From the NCBI RefSeq assembly GCF_038443705.2, contig NZ_CP151767.2, positions 3,401,501 to 3,465,500 of the forward strand: a stretch of 64,000 nucleotides of DNA. Direction: 5' to 3'. The position numbers and the translations under genes are program-made. The notes beneath the pieces were generated by a model that was not told the DNA's origin, did not search any database, and was given only the letters and a program-made list of their open reading frames with translations. This DNA comes from Yoonia sp. SS1-5 (lineage in GTDB: Bacteria > Pseudomonadota > Alphaproteobacteria > Rhodobacterales > Rhodobacteraceae). Positions 26,886 to 38,088 of this stretch are shown one piece after another. Position 1 is the stretch's first letter. Every line of letters begins with the position of its first letter.

Positions 26886-28118
26886 ATGGGAGTTGGAGAT
26901 AAACTGAAGCACATTTCACGGAGGGACCTGTTCAAAGTTGCAGGGACTTACGGGATGAGCTCCACGCTGATGGCGGCTGGTACTTTTGGCGGGGCGATGA
27001 GCCTTGCGAACCTGGCGTCGGCAGCAGAATCCACCTACGAACGCCGCTTTTCGAAGCCGGCAAAATTCAACCTTAAGTTTGGTGCCTCGGGCTTCAACGC
27101 GCGGAACCTTCTGATCGAGCGTGCAGGCGCGCTTGAATTCGCACGCGACCTGGAAAGCCGGACTGACGGCGAGATTCGGATCGAATTTATCGGCGACAAC
27201 CAAATCTGTGGTCAGCTGTCTTGTGTGGAAAAAACGCAGCAGGGTATCGTTGATATCTATGCAGCCTCCACCCAGAACTCTGCCGGTGGTGCGCCATATC
27301 TGAACGTGCTGGACTATGCCTACATGTTCCCAAGCCGTGCGGCGCAGTATCACTTCCTGTATTCGCCGGAATCGCAGCGCATCCTGCGTGATCCGCTTGA
27401 GGCCCGTCATGGCCTGAAGTTCCTGTTCAGCCACTGCGAATTGCGCGGCATCCAGCTGGGCCTTGGCTGGGAAGATCGTGAAACAGTGACCAGCATCGAA
27501 CAGCTGTTTGGCACCAAGAACCGCGTGACGGGCACACAGCTGGGCCGTATCGCGATGGAAGCGCTGAACCTGAACCCGGTTCCTGTGGCATGGGAAGAAA
27601 CACTTGATGGTCTCAAGCAGGGCCTGATTGATGGTGCGGAAACATGGGCATCTGCCGTGGCTTACGCGAACATGTCGCCCGTTGTGTCGCAATCTGTTGA
27701 TCTGCGCTTCTTCTGCGGAACAGAGCATACGTCGATGTCTGCATCTGTCTTCGACAGCCTGGACGGCTACCTGCAGGATGCGGTCATGGAATCTTCCTAT
27801 CTTGCGCAGGTGCATGTGCAGGCCGCCAACGAAGCGGCGCTGGTCAAGACCGTGGGTCACTCTGATCCGCAGCTTCCGGGCACGATCTTTGCTGAAAACA
27901 ATGTGCGCAACGCATTCCTGGCCGATGATCAGATCAAGATGGCCGAAGAAATGTGCTCGCCCGAGTTTCAGCCGCAGCTCTGGGAAGAGTGGCGCGAGCG
28001 GATCAACGGCTGGGCCGGTGGCATCGACACATATCAGGACATCTACAATGTTGCGCGGGAAATCCCGGTCGACACATTGCCAGAGAATGTCGAGCCACGC
28101 CGCTGGTGGCGTAGCTAA
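26886..28118 (+). CDS. TRAP transporter substrate-binding protein, DctP family
   Basis: The ~410-residue binding protein has a Tat signal (SRRDLFK at 11-17, cleavage near ASA at residue 47), so it is probably exported folded. The mature protein follows the DctP fold: FGASGFNARNLL at the first strand, a GQLSCVEKTQQGIVDIY segment, and VTGTQLGRIAMEALNLNPVPVAWEE, where the conserved arginine that usually binds the ligand carboxylate is expected. ATG 26886 follows GGGAGAG. Substrate is probably an organic acid; the divergent GMC dehydrogenase suggests a hydroxy acid or alcohol derivative. Confidence 0.9.
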   Translation: MGVGDKLKHISRRDLFKVAGTYGMSSTLMAAGTFGGAMSLANLASAAESTYERRFSKPAKFNLKFGASGFNARNLLIERAGALEFARDLESRTDGEIRIEFIGDNQICGQLSCVEKTQQGIVDIYAASTQNSAGGAPYLNVLDYAYMFPSRAAQYHFLYSPESQRILRDPLEARHGLKFLFSHCELRGIQLGLGWEDRETVTSIEQLFGTKNRVTGTQLGRIAMEALNLNPVPVAWEETLDGLKQGLIDGAETWASAVAYANMSPVVSQSVDLRFFCGTEHTSMSASVFDSLDGYLQDAVMESSYLAQVHVQAANEAALVKTVGHSDPQLPGTIFAENNVRNAFLADDQIKMAEEMCSPEFQPQLWEEWRERINGWAGGIDTYQDIYNVAREIPVDTLPENVEPRRWWRS

Positions 28119-28144
28119 GCCTGCCTGCAGGTCAAGAAAATCAG

Positions 28145-28169
28145 GTCAGCCCCGGCAAAAGGGGCTGAC
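28145..28169 (+). other. Stem-loop between dctP- and dctQ-type genes
   Basis: GTCAGCCCC and GGGGCTGAC form a perfect 9-bp stem with a 7-base loop, 26 bases after the binding-protein stop. No U-tract follows, and the permease genes continue downstream, so partial termination or 3'-end protection is likelier than full termination. A smaller GCCGG/CCGGC hairpin follows at about 28187-28201. Confidence 0.7.
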
Positions 28170-28219
28170 TTCGAACAAAGAATTAAGCCGGCACAACCGG
28201 CCTGATATGGGGGGAGGCC

Positions 28220-28888
28220 ATGTCAATGTTCAGCGACATCGGCGCTATTCTATCTGCATTCGCATCTCAGGACTCTTTTGAAATTCGGAATGCCTTGCGA
28301 AGCGAGGCCGCATGGATCGTCGGCGCAATTGCCACGATCCTTGGGGGCCTGTTTTTTCTGTTTCTGTACAGATTTGTTCCATTGCTGGAGCGGCATCTGG
28401 AAAAAACCATCATGGTCTGGAGCTATCTGGCCATCGCCTTCATCATCTTTTGGGGGGTGATTGACCGTTTCGTGTTCAACAACCAGCAGCCATGGTCGAC
28501 GACCATCCCGCCGCTGCTGTTCATGATCATGGCGTGGTATGGCGCATCGTATAATGTCCGCCTGCGCACGCATCTGAGTTTCAGCGAATTCCGGACGGCC
28601 TTGCCGCGCACCGGGCAATTGTTTTGCCTTTGCGTTGACGCGGTCCTGTGGTTTGGCCTTGCGGTCATCGTTGTCACGACAACCAGCCGATTGACGGCGC
28701 TGTCTGCGTCCAACTTCCAGATCGTGCTGGGGACGGATGACACGATGCAGTGGTGGTTCCTTGCGGCTGCACCGGTTGCCTTTTTGATGCTGACCGGGCG
28801 GGTGTTCGAAAACCTCGTGGATGATTTCCGGAACTACCGCAATGGCGACCCGCTTATCGAACAAGCGGTAATCGGGGGGGATACTTAA
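28220..28888 (+). CDS. TRAP transporter small permease, DctQ family
   Basis: The 222-residue protein has four predicted membrane helices (around residues 33-52, 66-84, 95-110 with 135-155, and 178-195) and the DctQ-type WYGASYNVRLRTHLSF segment between helices 2 and 3. It bridges the large permease in the inner membrane. An N-terminal extension of ~30 residues makes it slightly longer than many DctQ proteins. Its TAA is followed immediately by the ATG of the large permease. Confidence 0.85.
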   Translation: MSMFSDIGAILSAFASQDSFEIRNALRSEAAWIVGAIATILGGLFFLFLYRFVPLLERHLEKTIMVWSYLAIAFIIFWGVIDRFVFNNQQPWSTTIPPLLFMIMAWYGASYNVRLRTHLSFSEFRTALPRTGQLFCLCVDAVLWFGLAVIVVTTTSRLTALSASNFQIVLGTDDTMQWWFLAAAPVAFLMLTGRVFENLVDDFRNYRNGDPLIEQAVIGGDT

Positions 28889-30259
28889 ATGACCGATGGA
28901 TCCTGGGTCACGATCATCTCGCTTGGGGTGACGTTTCTATTCATGATGGGTGTGCCCGTTCTGCTGATCATTGCCTATTGGGTGATCGGCTGTTCCTTTG
29001 TGCTGGGGCTGACGCTCGACAATATGGGGGCGGAACTGTTGAACGTGTTCAACAAGGGTTTCGCGCTGCTGGCCATGCCGCTCTTTATCCTGACCGGCGA
29101 CCTGATCAACAAGTCCGGTATCGCCCGAAGGCTTTCGGATTTTGCCTATTCCTGTCTAGGCTGGCTTAGGGGCGGGTTGGCGATGGCGTCGCTGGGCGCC
29201 TGCGGCCTGTTTGCGGCGATTTCGGGGTCGAACTCGGCGACGACCGCGACAATCGGCTCGATGCTGCATCCGGAGATGGTCAAAGGTGGCTATGACGAAC
29301 GCTTCTCGGCGGCCACGGCTGCTGCGGGTGGTACAGTCGGGATCATCATTCCGCCGTCGATTATCTTCATCGTCTACGGCTTTTTGATGAACCTGCCGAT
29401 TTCGGATCTGTTCATTGCGGGGATCATCCCGGGGACGTTGATGGTTGTGGGCATGCAATTGGCCTGCTGGATCATCTGTACCTTGAACGGCTGGGGCTAC
29501 CTGATCCCGCTGCAACTGAACCGGGTGCTGAAGACTGCGTTTGGTGCATGGCTTGGGTTCCTCGCGATTGGTCTGGTTCTCTGGGGGATTTACACCGGCA
29601 AGTTCTCACCAACCGAAGCGGCAGGCGTCACGGTGGGCTTTTGTATCGCTGCGGGTTTGATCAGCTATCCGCTGAACAAGATGATGGGCACCCATAAGGG
29701 TGATGATCGCGAAGTGACGGAAAAAGGCTGGGCCGAGATGTTCGTGGTCGAAGGGTTCACCATTCCCGAGATTCCGTCCATCGTTGTCCGCTCTGCACAG
29801 ATCACCGGTATTCTGGCACCTCTGATTGCGATTTCTGTTGTGATGCAACAGATCCTGTCGCTGCTGGGTGCCCAGCAGGTGATCGGCGATTTCGTGACCT
29901 CCATGGGCGGGCCCTATGCGGTTCTGTTCACGGCCATGGCGATTGTCTTTATCGCGGGCATGGTGCTGGAAAGTCTGCCGGTGACGATCATTCTGGCGCC
30001 GATCCTGGCCCCGATTGTGACCTCGCCGGCCATTGGGGTTGATCCGGTTCACTTCTCGGTCATCTTCCTGGTGGGGGCATCAATCGGGTTCATCACGCCG
30101 CCTTACGGTCTGAACCTGTATGTTGCGTCCGGGGTGACGGGCGTGCCCTATTTCCGGCTGCTGCGTTACACGGTGCCTTATCTCGCGGCATTGTTTGCGG
30201 TCTGGATTTTTGTGGCCTTGGTTCCCGACACGGCGTTGCTGTTGCTGCCAAACAGATGA
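28889..30259 (+). CDS. TRAP transporter large permease, DctM family
   Basis: This 456-residue protein is the sodium-coupled transport subunit with about 12-13 membrane segments. Family landmarks are FALLAMPLFILTGDLINKSGIARRLSDFA, AISGSNSATTATIGSMLHPEM, GGTVGIIIPPSIIFIVYG and the late VGASIGFITPPYGLNLYVASG. A ~40-residue charged cytoplasmic insert (NKMMGTHKGDDREVTEKGW onward) lies in the middle. It abuts the small permease without a gap. Confidence 0.93.
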   Translation: MTDGSWVTIISLGVTFLFMMGVPVLLIIAYWVIGCSFVLGLTLDNMGAELLNVFNKGFALLAMPLFILTGDLINKSGIARRLSDFAYSCLGWLRGGLAMASLGACGLFAAISGSNSATTATIGSMLHPEMVKGGYDERFSAATAAAGGTVGIIIPPSIIFIVYGFLMNLPISDLFIAGIIPGTLMVVGMQLACWIICTLNGWGYLIPLQLNRVLKTAFGAWLGFLAIGLVLWGIYTGKFSPTEAAGVTVGFCIAAGLISYPLNKMMGTHKGDDREVTEKGWAEMFVVEGFTIPEIPSIVVRSAQITGILAPLIAISVVMQQILSLLGAQQVIGDFVTSMGGPYAVLFTAMAIVFIAGMVLESLPVTIILAPILAPIVTSPAIGVDPVHFSVIFLVGASIGFITPPYGLNLYVASGVTGVPYFRLLRYTVPYLAALFAVWIFVALVPDTALLLLPNR

Positions 30260-30268
30260 TGCGATGCC

Positions 30269-31048
30269 ATGACTGAACTGGGCGCCGGCGAAACACCGGG
30301 TCAAATTCCGACGAATATGCGGCTGCTGCTGCTGTTGGAACATGTGGCCCGCGCCGGCGTCCCGGTTACCCCTGCATCGGTCAATGATGCGTTGGGGTTA
30401 CCTAAACCCACGATACACCGGCTATTTGCAACCGCCGAGGCCGAGGGTTTTCTACAACGCGATATTGATGGCCGCTCATACAGCCCGGGACGGCGGATGC
30501 GTATTCTGGCGATCAATACCCTGTCGGCCGAGCGCGTGCGCACCGTCAGGGTTGCGATCCTCAAATCGCTTGCCGAGAAAGTTGGCGAAACCTGCAATAT
30601 CGCCATCCCCGAACGCGAGGGGATGTACTATCTTGACCGGGTGGAGACCCATTGGCCGCTCCGCATTCAATTGCCCATTGGAACCGAGGTCCCGTTTCAT
30701 TGCACGGCGAGCGGCAAGATGTATCTGTCCACCCTGCGTCCCGACTATCTGGAACGGTTTCTCAAGAATTACACACTGACCCCGATGACCGACCAGACGG
30801 TCACGGATAGTGCCGAACTTACGGCCCTGCTGGATAAGGCCCGTGCCGAAGGGTTTGCGACGGATAACGAGGAATTCATGGACGGTATGATTGCGATTGC
30901 TGTTCCCATCCTTGATGACCGGGGGCGGATGCTGTCGACACTGTCCATCCATGCGCCGACCCAGCGACGTAATCTCGACGATATGCTGGGACATCTCGAC
31001 AACCTGAAAATGGCGGCTGCCGAGCTTGGCGTGATCGTCGGCCGCTAG
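30269..31048 (+). CDS. IclR-family transcriptional regulator
   Basis: The 259-residue product has an N-terminal winged helix (MRLLLLLEHVARAGVPVTPASVNDALGLPKPTIHRLF, about 13-50) and a C-terminal GAF-like IclR effector domain with ETCNIAIPEREGMYYLDRVE and PFHCTASGKMYLS. IclR proteins commonly sense small organic acids. It follows the TRAP operon by 10 bases on the same strand and probably controls it and the divergent GMC gene. Confidence 0.92.
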   Translation: MTELGAGETPGQIPTNMRLLLLLEHVARAGVPVTPASVNDALGLPKPTIHRLFATAEAEGFLQRDIDGRSYSPGRRMRILAINTLSAERVRTVRVAILKSLAEKVGETCNIAIPEREGMYYLDRVETHWPLRIQLPIGTEVPFHCTASGKMYLSTLRPDYLERFLKNYTLTPMTDQTVTDSAELTALLDKARAEGFATDNEEFMDGMIAIAVPILDDRGRMLSTLSIHAPTQRRNLDDMLGHLDNLKMAAAELGVIVGR

Positions 31049-31073
31049 GGCCGTGGCAGACCCTTCGCGGTGT

Positions 31074-31898
31074 CTAGCGCGACATGAACATCGGTATGTC
31101 TGCACTTTCCAACAGCTTTCGGGTTGCCCCGCCAAATACCGCTTCGCGCAGGCGCGAGTGGCCGTAGGCACCCGCCACCAAAAGATCGGCGCCGCTGTCG
31201 TGTGCATGCATCAGCAGGGTTTGCCCTGCCCCCTGATCTGACATTGGCAGCAACGACAAATCGGCCGCGATCTTGTGGCGGCGCAGATAGGTCAGCAGCG
31301 GGTCTGGCGTGTCGCCGTCGGCATCGTTTGCGACAACCTTGCAGATATCGACATGGCTTGCCTGTCGGCACAGCGGACTTGCCGCCCGGATGGCTGACAA
31401 TGCTTCGGCCCCGCCGTTCCAGCCCAGTGCAATCCGGTCCATTTTCACGGTCGTCGCCGCGCCCCTGGGGATCATCAAAACCGGGCGTTCCGCGTCGAAC
31501 AGCGCTGCCTCTACCAATGCAGCCACGTTGTCAGAGCCCTGATAGGGCCGGGGCAGAAGCACCAGGTCACAGAACCTTAAATTGCGGCCCAGATAATTCT
31601 GTATGGCGGAATGCGGCAGCGTCGCCTGATGCAGGTGCCAGCGGAGGTTTTCAGATTTCAAACGCGCGCTGATCTCGGCCTTCTGGGCGGCAGCGCGTTC
31701 TTTGCCGTCACCGGCCTGTTCCGCGATCATGACCGCCGATGCGCCCATGTAATAGTGCGGGCTATCAAGATATGTCAGCGTCAGCCCGTATATTTCGAGG
31801 TCTGCATCCCATTCCTTTGCGAATGCGATTGCGGCCTCGAATGCCGCGTTCTGGTCGCTGTCTGCGTTCAAGACAGTTGCGATGGTCTGATATCCCAT
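31074..31898 (-). CDS. Universal stress protein (UspA family)
   Basis: The 274-residue protein is a tandem-type Usp: an N-terminal half (YQTIATVLNADSDQNAAFEAAIAFA) and a C-terminal half ending in GADLLVAGAYGHSRLREAVFGG, close to the ATP-binding G-2x-G-9x-G pattern. Such proteins bind nucleotide and support survival under stress; no specific target is known. Convergent with the IclR gene and divergent from groES. Confidence 0.85.
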   Translation of the reverse strand: MGYQTIATVLNADSDQNAAFEAAIAFAKEWDADLEIYGLTLTYLDSPHYYMGASAVMIAEQAGDGKERAAAQKAEISARLKSENLRWHLHQATLPHSAIQNYLGRNLRFCDLVLLPRPYQGSDNVAALVEAALFDAERPVLMIPRGAATTVKMDRIALGWNGGAEALSAIRAASPLCRQASHVDICKVVANDADGDTPDPLLTYLRRHKIAADLSLLPMSDQGAGQTLLMHAHDSGADLLVAGAYGHSRLREAVFGGATRKLLESADIPMFMSR

Positions 31899-32063
31899 GT
31901 GTCACCTTTATGATTGCGGTGGGTCGGCGTGTCGGTGCGCGCCGGACACCCAAAACCTAGCATCCTGCGCGGGCGCGGGCCTTGATCCAGGTCAATGATG
32001 GTGGCTGCATCCGGCCGCGCAAACTACTTGGAAATTTTCTGCAAAAAGACCGGGGGCGGGCTG

Positions 32064-32092
32064 TTGACTCGGCCCGGCGTGATCCCTAACTA
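32064..32092 (+). promoter_or_regulatory. groESL promoter
   Basis: TTGACT (32064-32069) and TAACTA (32087-32092) are separated by 17 bases. The expected transcription start falls at about 32099, just at the CIRCE element, which is where HrcA blocks groE promoters. Confidence 0.65.
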
Positions 32093-32099
32093 CGCTGCG

Positions 32100-32126
32100 T
32101 TATCACTCGACACGGTTGAGTGCTAA
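32100..32126 (+). promoter_or_regulatory. CIRCE element (HrcA operator)
   Basis: TTATCACTC, a 9-base spacer and GAGTGCTAA match the CIRCE consensus TTAGCACTC-N9-GAGTGCTAA with one change in the left arm. It lies in the 5' untranslated region 34 bases before the groES start. HrcA repression, relieved on heat shock when GroEL is titrated, is well established for this element. Confidence 0.93.
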
Positions 32127-32160
32127 CATTGGGAGAAACATGAACTGGAGAAGTTCTGAA

Positions 32161-32445
32161 ATGGCATTTACACCACTTCACGACCGCGTACTGGTTCGTC
32201 GCATCGAAAGCGACGAAAAAACGACTGGCGGCTTGATCATTCCTGACAGCGCCAAGGAAAAGCCTGCTGAGGGCGAGATCGTCAGCGTTGGCGAAGGCGC
32301 GCGCAAAGACAGCGGTGAGCTGATCGCGATGTCTGTCAAAGCAGGCGACAAGGTGCTGTTTGGCAAATGGTCCGGCACTGAAGTCAAGATCGACGGCGAA
32401 GAGCTGCTGATCATGAAAGAAAGCGACATTCTCGGCATCATGTAA
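32161..32445 (+). CDS. groES: Co-chaperonin GroES
   Basis: The 94-residue product is a full-length Gro[35 protein letters not shown] contains the mobile loop that docks on GroEL, and [16 protein letters not shown] follows. It caps the GroEL ring. ATG 32161 is chosen because homology begins there; GGAG lies about 10 bases upstream. Cotranscribed with groEL 48 bases downstream under CIRCE control. Confidence 0.98.
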   Translation: MAFTPLHDRVLVRRIESDEKTTGGLIIPDSAKEKPAEGEIVSVGEGARKDSGELIAMSVKAGDKVLFGKWSGTEVKIDGEELLIMKESDILGIM

Positions 32446-32460
32446 GCCGACCAGTCGTAA

Positions 32461-34140
<1,680 letters not shown>

Positions 34141-34198
34141 GATTGCAGATCCAAACGGATTTGCGCTTACAACAGACTGTCTGACACAGACATGATCA

Positions 34199-34226
34199 AG
34201 GCGGTCCCATCCGGGGCCGCCTTTTT
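34199..34226 (+). terminator. Rho-independent terminator of groESL
   Basis: AGGCGGTCCC and GGGGCCGCCT form a 10-bp stem (one G-U pair) with a 4-base ATCC loop, followed by TTTT, 59 bases after the groEL stop. Confidence 0.92.
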
Positions 34227-34333
34227 CGTTGCCGGTGATCAACCGGTCCTCACAATATTGCGTCATGCCCGATGGCTGCTTGCATCATTGGCCAAGCTTG
34301 CACCTTATGTGATCAACAAGATGGGAGAGTGAT

Positions 34334-34822
34334 GTGGTGATGGGTCCTGATTTCGCACGCGACATGCGCGCAGGCGAGGAACCCGCGGTCGAGGCGCTGC
34401 TTGGGCAGGCTTTCCCCACCGCGGAAGAGGCCAAACTGGTGGCCAGGCTACGCAAGACCAAATCCATCGCCGGTGAAACCGTGCTGCCATGGGATGGCGC
34501 GATTGTCGGCTATTTTGCCCTGTCCCATATGCGCAAGCCAAAGGGCTGGCTTTGCCTCGCGCCGGTTGCCATCAGACCGGATTTGCAAGGGCGCGGCTAC
34601 GGAAAGCGCATGATCGGGCTGCTGACGGAATGGGCGCGCCTTACGCAGACGCCTGTCGTGGTTTTGGGGGCCCCGGCCTTTTATGAAACCGCCGGTTTTG
34701 CCCGGGACAAGGCCGCATCGCTGATCAGCCCCTACCCGATCGCAAACACGATGCTGGCGGGGCTGGATGCACCCGCCAAGTCCCAGGAGTTGATCTATCC
34801 GGCTGCGTTTGAGGGGCTTTGA
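34334..34822 (+). CDS. GNAT-family N-acetyltransferase
   Basis: The ~162-residue protein carries the acetyl-CoA motif APVAIRPDLQGRGYGKRMIG (motif A, Q/RxxGxG/A as QGRGYG near residue 94) and a preceding beta-strand pair. It resembles the YhbS-type GNAT proteins whose targets are mostly unknown. GTG 34334 has GGGAG 6 bases upstream; ATG 34340 is an alternative. The EamA transporter gene starts 4 bases after its stop. Confidence 0.87.
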   Translation: MVMGPDFARDMRAGEEPAVEALLGQAFPTAEEAKLVARLRKTKSIAGETVLPWDGAIVGYFALSHMRKPKGWLCLAPVAIRPDLQGRGYGKRMIGLLTEWARLTQTPVVVLGAPAFYETAGFARDKAASLISPYPIANTMLAGLDAPAKSQELIYPAAFEGL

Positions 34823-34825
34823 CAG

Positions 34826-35674
34826 ATGCACCTGTTCTTACTTGTGGCGCTGACCATGACCGCCTTTGCGGCCAATTCGATCCTGAACCGGGTGGGTGTT
34901 GCGATCTTTGGCATGGACCCGATGGATTTTGCCGCAGTCCGTGTGGTGGCAGGTGCGGCGATGTTGTGGCTGCTTGTTGCGCTGCGAAAGGCACCGCGTC
35001 CGGCCGTGCTGACGCCGGCGCGATTGGCCGGGGCCTGCGCGCTTGGTGCCTATATGGTCGGATTTTCATGGGCTTACATCACGCTTGATGCGGGGTTGGG
35101 CGCGCTGATCCTGTTCGGGGTGCTGCAAGTGGTCGTCTTCGGCTGGGCCGTGTGGGAGGGGCAGGCCATTCCACCCATGCGCTGGATCGGGGCGGGCATC
35201 GCGCTGGCTGGGCTATGCGTGTTGCTCTGGCCCGCCGGGCAGGCAACGGTGCCCTTTGTCGGCGCGCTGGCCATGGTGCTCGCGGGCGTCAGCTGGGCGA
35301 TCTACACGTTGTTGGGGCGGGCATCGCCTGATGCACTGGGCGCGACCGCAAGCAACTTTCTACTATGCGTCCCGCTGGCCGGCCTTGCCATGCTGGTCGC
35401 TGGTCAGGGCAATCTGCCTTTGGCAGGGACCCTGACGGCGATCACCGCCGGGGCGATCACGTCGGGTCTGGGGTATGCGTTGTGGTATCGGGTCCTGCCG
35501 CAATTGCCCACAACTGTCGCGGGGATCGCGCAACTGAGCGTGCCGGTGATTGCGGTGGCCGCCGGGGTATTGATATTGGGCGAACCGCTCACCTGGCGCC
35601 TGATCATCGCGGGGGGGCTGGTTCTTGGGGGGATCGCGCTATCTTTGACGGTACGTTCCGCGGCGCGCCGATGA
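34826..35674 (+). CDS. EamA/DMT-superfamily transporter
   Basis: The 282-residue membrane protein has ten predicted helices arranged as two repeats of the EamA domain, with AANSILNRVGV at the start and GLGYALWYRVLPQLPTTVAGIAQLSVPVIAVAAGVLILGE in the second repeat. Family members export metabolites or take up amino acids and nucleotides; no substrate can be assigned. Probably cotranscribed with the acetyltransferase gene. Confidence 0.87.
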   Translation: MHLFLLVALTMTAFAANSILNRVGVAIFGMDPMDFAAVRVVAGAAMLWLLVALRKAPRPAVLTPARLAGACALGAYMVGFSWAYITLDAGLGALILFGVLQVVVFGWAVWEGQAIPPMRWIGAGIALAGLCVLLWPAGQATVPFVGALAMVLAGVSWAIYTLLGRASPDALGATASNFLLCVPLAGLAMLVAGQGNLPLAGTLTAITAGAITSGLGYALWYRVLPQLPTTVAGIAQLSVPVIAVAAGVLILGEPLTWRLIIAGGLVLGGIALSLTVRSAARR

Positions 35675-35716
35675 TTAATCGCTTTGTCTGGTGTGCAGCA
35701 ATGCTAGGATAGGATC

Positions 35717-36439
35717 ATGCGGCAGACCCTCGCCATATTTCTTGCGTTTTTCGGGACCAGCGCCAGCGCGCTGGAATGCGTTGTCTTACTGCATGGCCTG
35801 GCCCGGACCGAGATTTCCTTTGCCCCCATGGAGCTGGTGCTGGAAGAGGAAGGCTACAAGGTTATCAACCGTGGCTACCCGTCGACCGAAGCCCCGATAG
35901 AGACCCTGATCGAGGAACATGTCTCCGAGGATGTCGCGGCCTGCGGGCATGTGCCTGTACACTTTGTCACCCATTCGATGGGCGGTATTCTGGCGCGGGC
36001 CTGGTTGACCAAGTACCGCCCCGCGATCATGGGACGTGTCGTGATGCTTGGGCCGCCTAATGCGGGCTCGGAACTTGTTGATATCTTTGGAGATTACGAG
36101 CCGTTCCAATGGGTGAACGGACCCGCAGGCCTGCAATTGGGAACCGAAGACAGCAGCCTGCCCAATCAGCTGGGCCTGCCTGAATACGAGGTTGGGGTCA
36201 TCGCCGGAAACCGAACGCTGAACCCGGTCTACTCGGCCCTGATCGAGGGGCCGGATGACGGCAAGGTTTCGGTTGAATCGACCATGCTGGAAGGGATGAC
36301 GGATCATATCGAATTACCGGTGACCCACACTTTCATGATGAACAACCCGCTGGTCATTCAAGAGGTGATCGCCTTTCTGCGTGAGGGCGCATTTGATCAG
36401 GATCTCAGCCTGACAGATGTCATCTTTGGCACCGAATAG
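35717..36439 (+). CDS. Secreted lipase-like alpha/beta hydrolase
   Basis: The 240-residue product begins with a signal peptide ([18 protein letters not shown]) and then [14 protein letters not shown], the oxyanion-hole HG motif. The nucleophile elbow THSMGG is near residues 88-93, followed by [15 protein letters not shown], typical of bacterial triacylglycerol lipase-like hydrolases. The histidine is probably in VTHTFMM near residue 203. It should act on lipid esters in the periplasm or outside. It is convergent with purK. Confidence 0.85.
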   Translation: MRQTLAIFLAFFGTSASALECVVLLHGLARTEISFAPMELVLEEEGYKVINRGYPSTEAPIETLIEEHVSEDVAACGHVPVHFVTHSMGGILARAWLTKYRPAIMGRVVMLGPPNAGSELVDIFGDYEPFQWVNGPAGLQLGTEDSSLPNQLGLPEYEVGVIAGNRTLNPVYSALIEGPDDGKVSVESTMLEGMTDHIELPVTHTFMMNNPLVIQEVIAFLREGAFDQDLSLTDVIFGTE

Positions 36440-36445
36440 TGCCAC

Positions 36446-37516
36446 CTAGCCGGCTTTGATGATCCTGTTCACATGGCCCATCTTGCGGCCTGGTTTCACG
36501 TCAGTCTTGCCATAAAGATGGATCGCCGCATCAGTGCCCGCCAATTGCGGGACGCGGTCCATATCGGATCCGATCAGGTTTTCCATCACCACATCCGCAT
36601 GTCTGCTGCCATCCCCAAGCGGCCAACCGGCCACCGCGCGGATATGCTGTTCGAACTGGCATATGGTACAGCCATTTTGGGTCCAGTGACCAGAATTATG
36701 GACCCGTGGTGCAATCTCGTTCACGATCAGGGCTTGCGGTGTCACAAACAGTTCGACCCCCATAACACCCACATAATCAAGGGCGTTCAGGATCTTGGCC
36801 GCGATCAACACTGCATCGGTGCGCTGACCCGAATTCAGCTTTGCAGGAACCGTCGTGGTCCGCAGAATGCCATCGGCATGCACATTCTCGCCCGGGTCAT
36901 AGCAGGCAACAGCGCCGTCAGCCCCGCGCGCGCCGATTACGGATACTTCGTGGCTGAAGGGAACAAAACCTTCCAGAATGGCGGGCGCCCCGCCCATTGC
37001 GGCAAGGGCGTCGGCTGCCGCATCGCGCCCGTTAATCCGGGCCTGTCCCTTGCCGTCATAGCCCATGCGCCGGGTCTTCAGGATCGCCGGCGTTCCGATT
37101 TTATCAAGGGCGCTTGTGAGCGAGCCCATATCGGTAATGTCGGCATAGGGCGCGGTTTGCAGCCCAAGCGACTGCAGAAAGTCCTTTTCGGTCAACCGGT
37201 CCTGGCTGGTGGCCAATGCCTGCCTGCCCGGTCTGATCGGGGCCAGTGTTTCCAGAAGATCAAGCGCGCTGGTCGGGATATTCTCGAATTCATAGGTGAT
37301 GACATCGACGGACTTGCCAAAAGCTGTCAGGGCGTCTGCATCGTCATAGCTGGCCGTTGTCAGCTGGTGCGCCACATCCGCTGCGGGTGGCGCGGCACCG
37401 GGTTCGAAAATATGCGTGCGCAGCCCCAAACGGGCGGCTGCAACCGATAACATGCGCCCCAGTTGACCACCGCCCAGAATACCGATGGTTGCGCCTGTCT
37501 GCAGCGGATCAGTCAT
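36446..37516 (-). CDS. purK: N5-carboxyaminoimidazole ribonucleotide synthase
   Basis: PurK converts AIR, bicarbonate and ATP to N5-CAIR in purine synthesis. The ~356-residue ATP-grasp protein starts with [22 protein letters not shown], continues with YEFENIP, the ATP-binding [12 protein letters not shown] and the active-site region [17 protein letters not shown] 37516 begins 8 bases inside the purE reading frame; an in-frame extension farther upstream overlaps purE more deeply and lacks homology. Confidence 0.95.
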   Translation of the reverse strand: MTDPLQTGATIGILGGGQLGRMLSVAAARLGLRTHIFEPGAAPPAADVAHQLTTASYDDADALTAFGKSVDVITYEFENIPTSALDLLETLAPIRPGRQALATSQDRLTEKDFLQSLGLQTAPYADITDMGSLTSALDKIGTPAILKTRRMGYDGKGQARINGRDAAADALAAMGGAPAILEGFVPFSHEVSVIGARGADGAVACYDPGENVHADGILRTTTVPAKLNSGQRTDAVLIAAKILNALDYVGVMGVELFVTPQALIVNEIAPRVHNSGHWTQNGCTICQFEQHIRAVAGWPLGDGSRHADVVMENLIGSDMDRVPQLAGTDAAIHLYGKTDVKPGRKMGHVNRIIKAG

Positions 37517-37997
37517 CGGTCGGGGCATCCGCGATTGCGGCTGACAAATCGGCGCGCCATTGGTCAAGTCGGCCGGCCAGTTCTTGATCTTGCAGGGCCA
37601 ATATTCCGGCCGCCATCAGGCCCGCATTGCTTGCGCCTGCTGATCCGATGGCCATTGTTGCCACGGGAAAACCCTTGGGCATCTGCACAATGGAATAAAG
37701 GCTGTCCACGCCTGACAGCGCCTTGGTCTGGACCGGGACACCAATCACCGGGACGCGGGTTTTAGAGGCCATCATGCCGGGCAAATGCGCCGCCCCACCG
37801 GCGCCCGCAATAATCACCTGCAAGCCGCGATCAACAGCGGACTTGCCATAATCCCAAAGCCGGTCGGGCGTGCGATGCGCCGAGACGATCTTGGCCTCAT
37901 AGGGGATGCCAAGCTGATCGAGAATATCTGCGGCCTCGCGCATTGTTGGCCAGTCAGATTGGCTTCCCATGATGATGCCAACCAAAATTCGGGTCAT
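37509..37997 (-). CDS. purE: N5-carboxyaminoimidazole ribonucleotide mutase
   Basis: PurE rearranges N5-CAIR to CAIR. The 162-residue product shows the class I signature: [13 protein letters not shown], the catalytic histidine in [31 protein letters not shown] and [24 protein letters not shown]. It overlaps purK, forming a purEK operon on the minus strand. Confidence 0.97.
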   Translation of the reverse strand: MTRILVGIIMGSQSDWPTMREAADILDQLGIPYEAKIVSAHRTPDRLWDYGKSAVDRGLQVIIAGAGGAAHLPGMMASKTRVPVIGVPVQTKALSGVDSLYSIVQMPKGFPVATMAIGSAGASNAGLMAAGILALQDQELAGRLDQWRADLSAAIADAPTDD

Positions 37998-38088
37998 GGC
38001 GCGTCGTCCCTGCAGTCAAAATGAGCCGGCACTATAGCCGCGACGCTGCGGGCTGCAACGGCAATAGTCGCCCCGTCAGGTCAACCGC

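Noticed and set aside
31043..31079. CGCTAG...CTAGCG between the IclR and Usp genes as a related stop-codon palindrome
   Set aside because: Six-base arms 25 bases apart and no GGGTC/GACCC symmetry; may be chance because both genes end in TAG.
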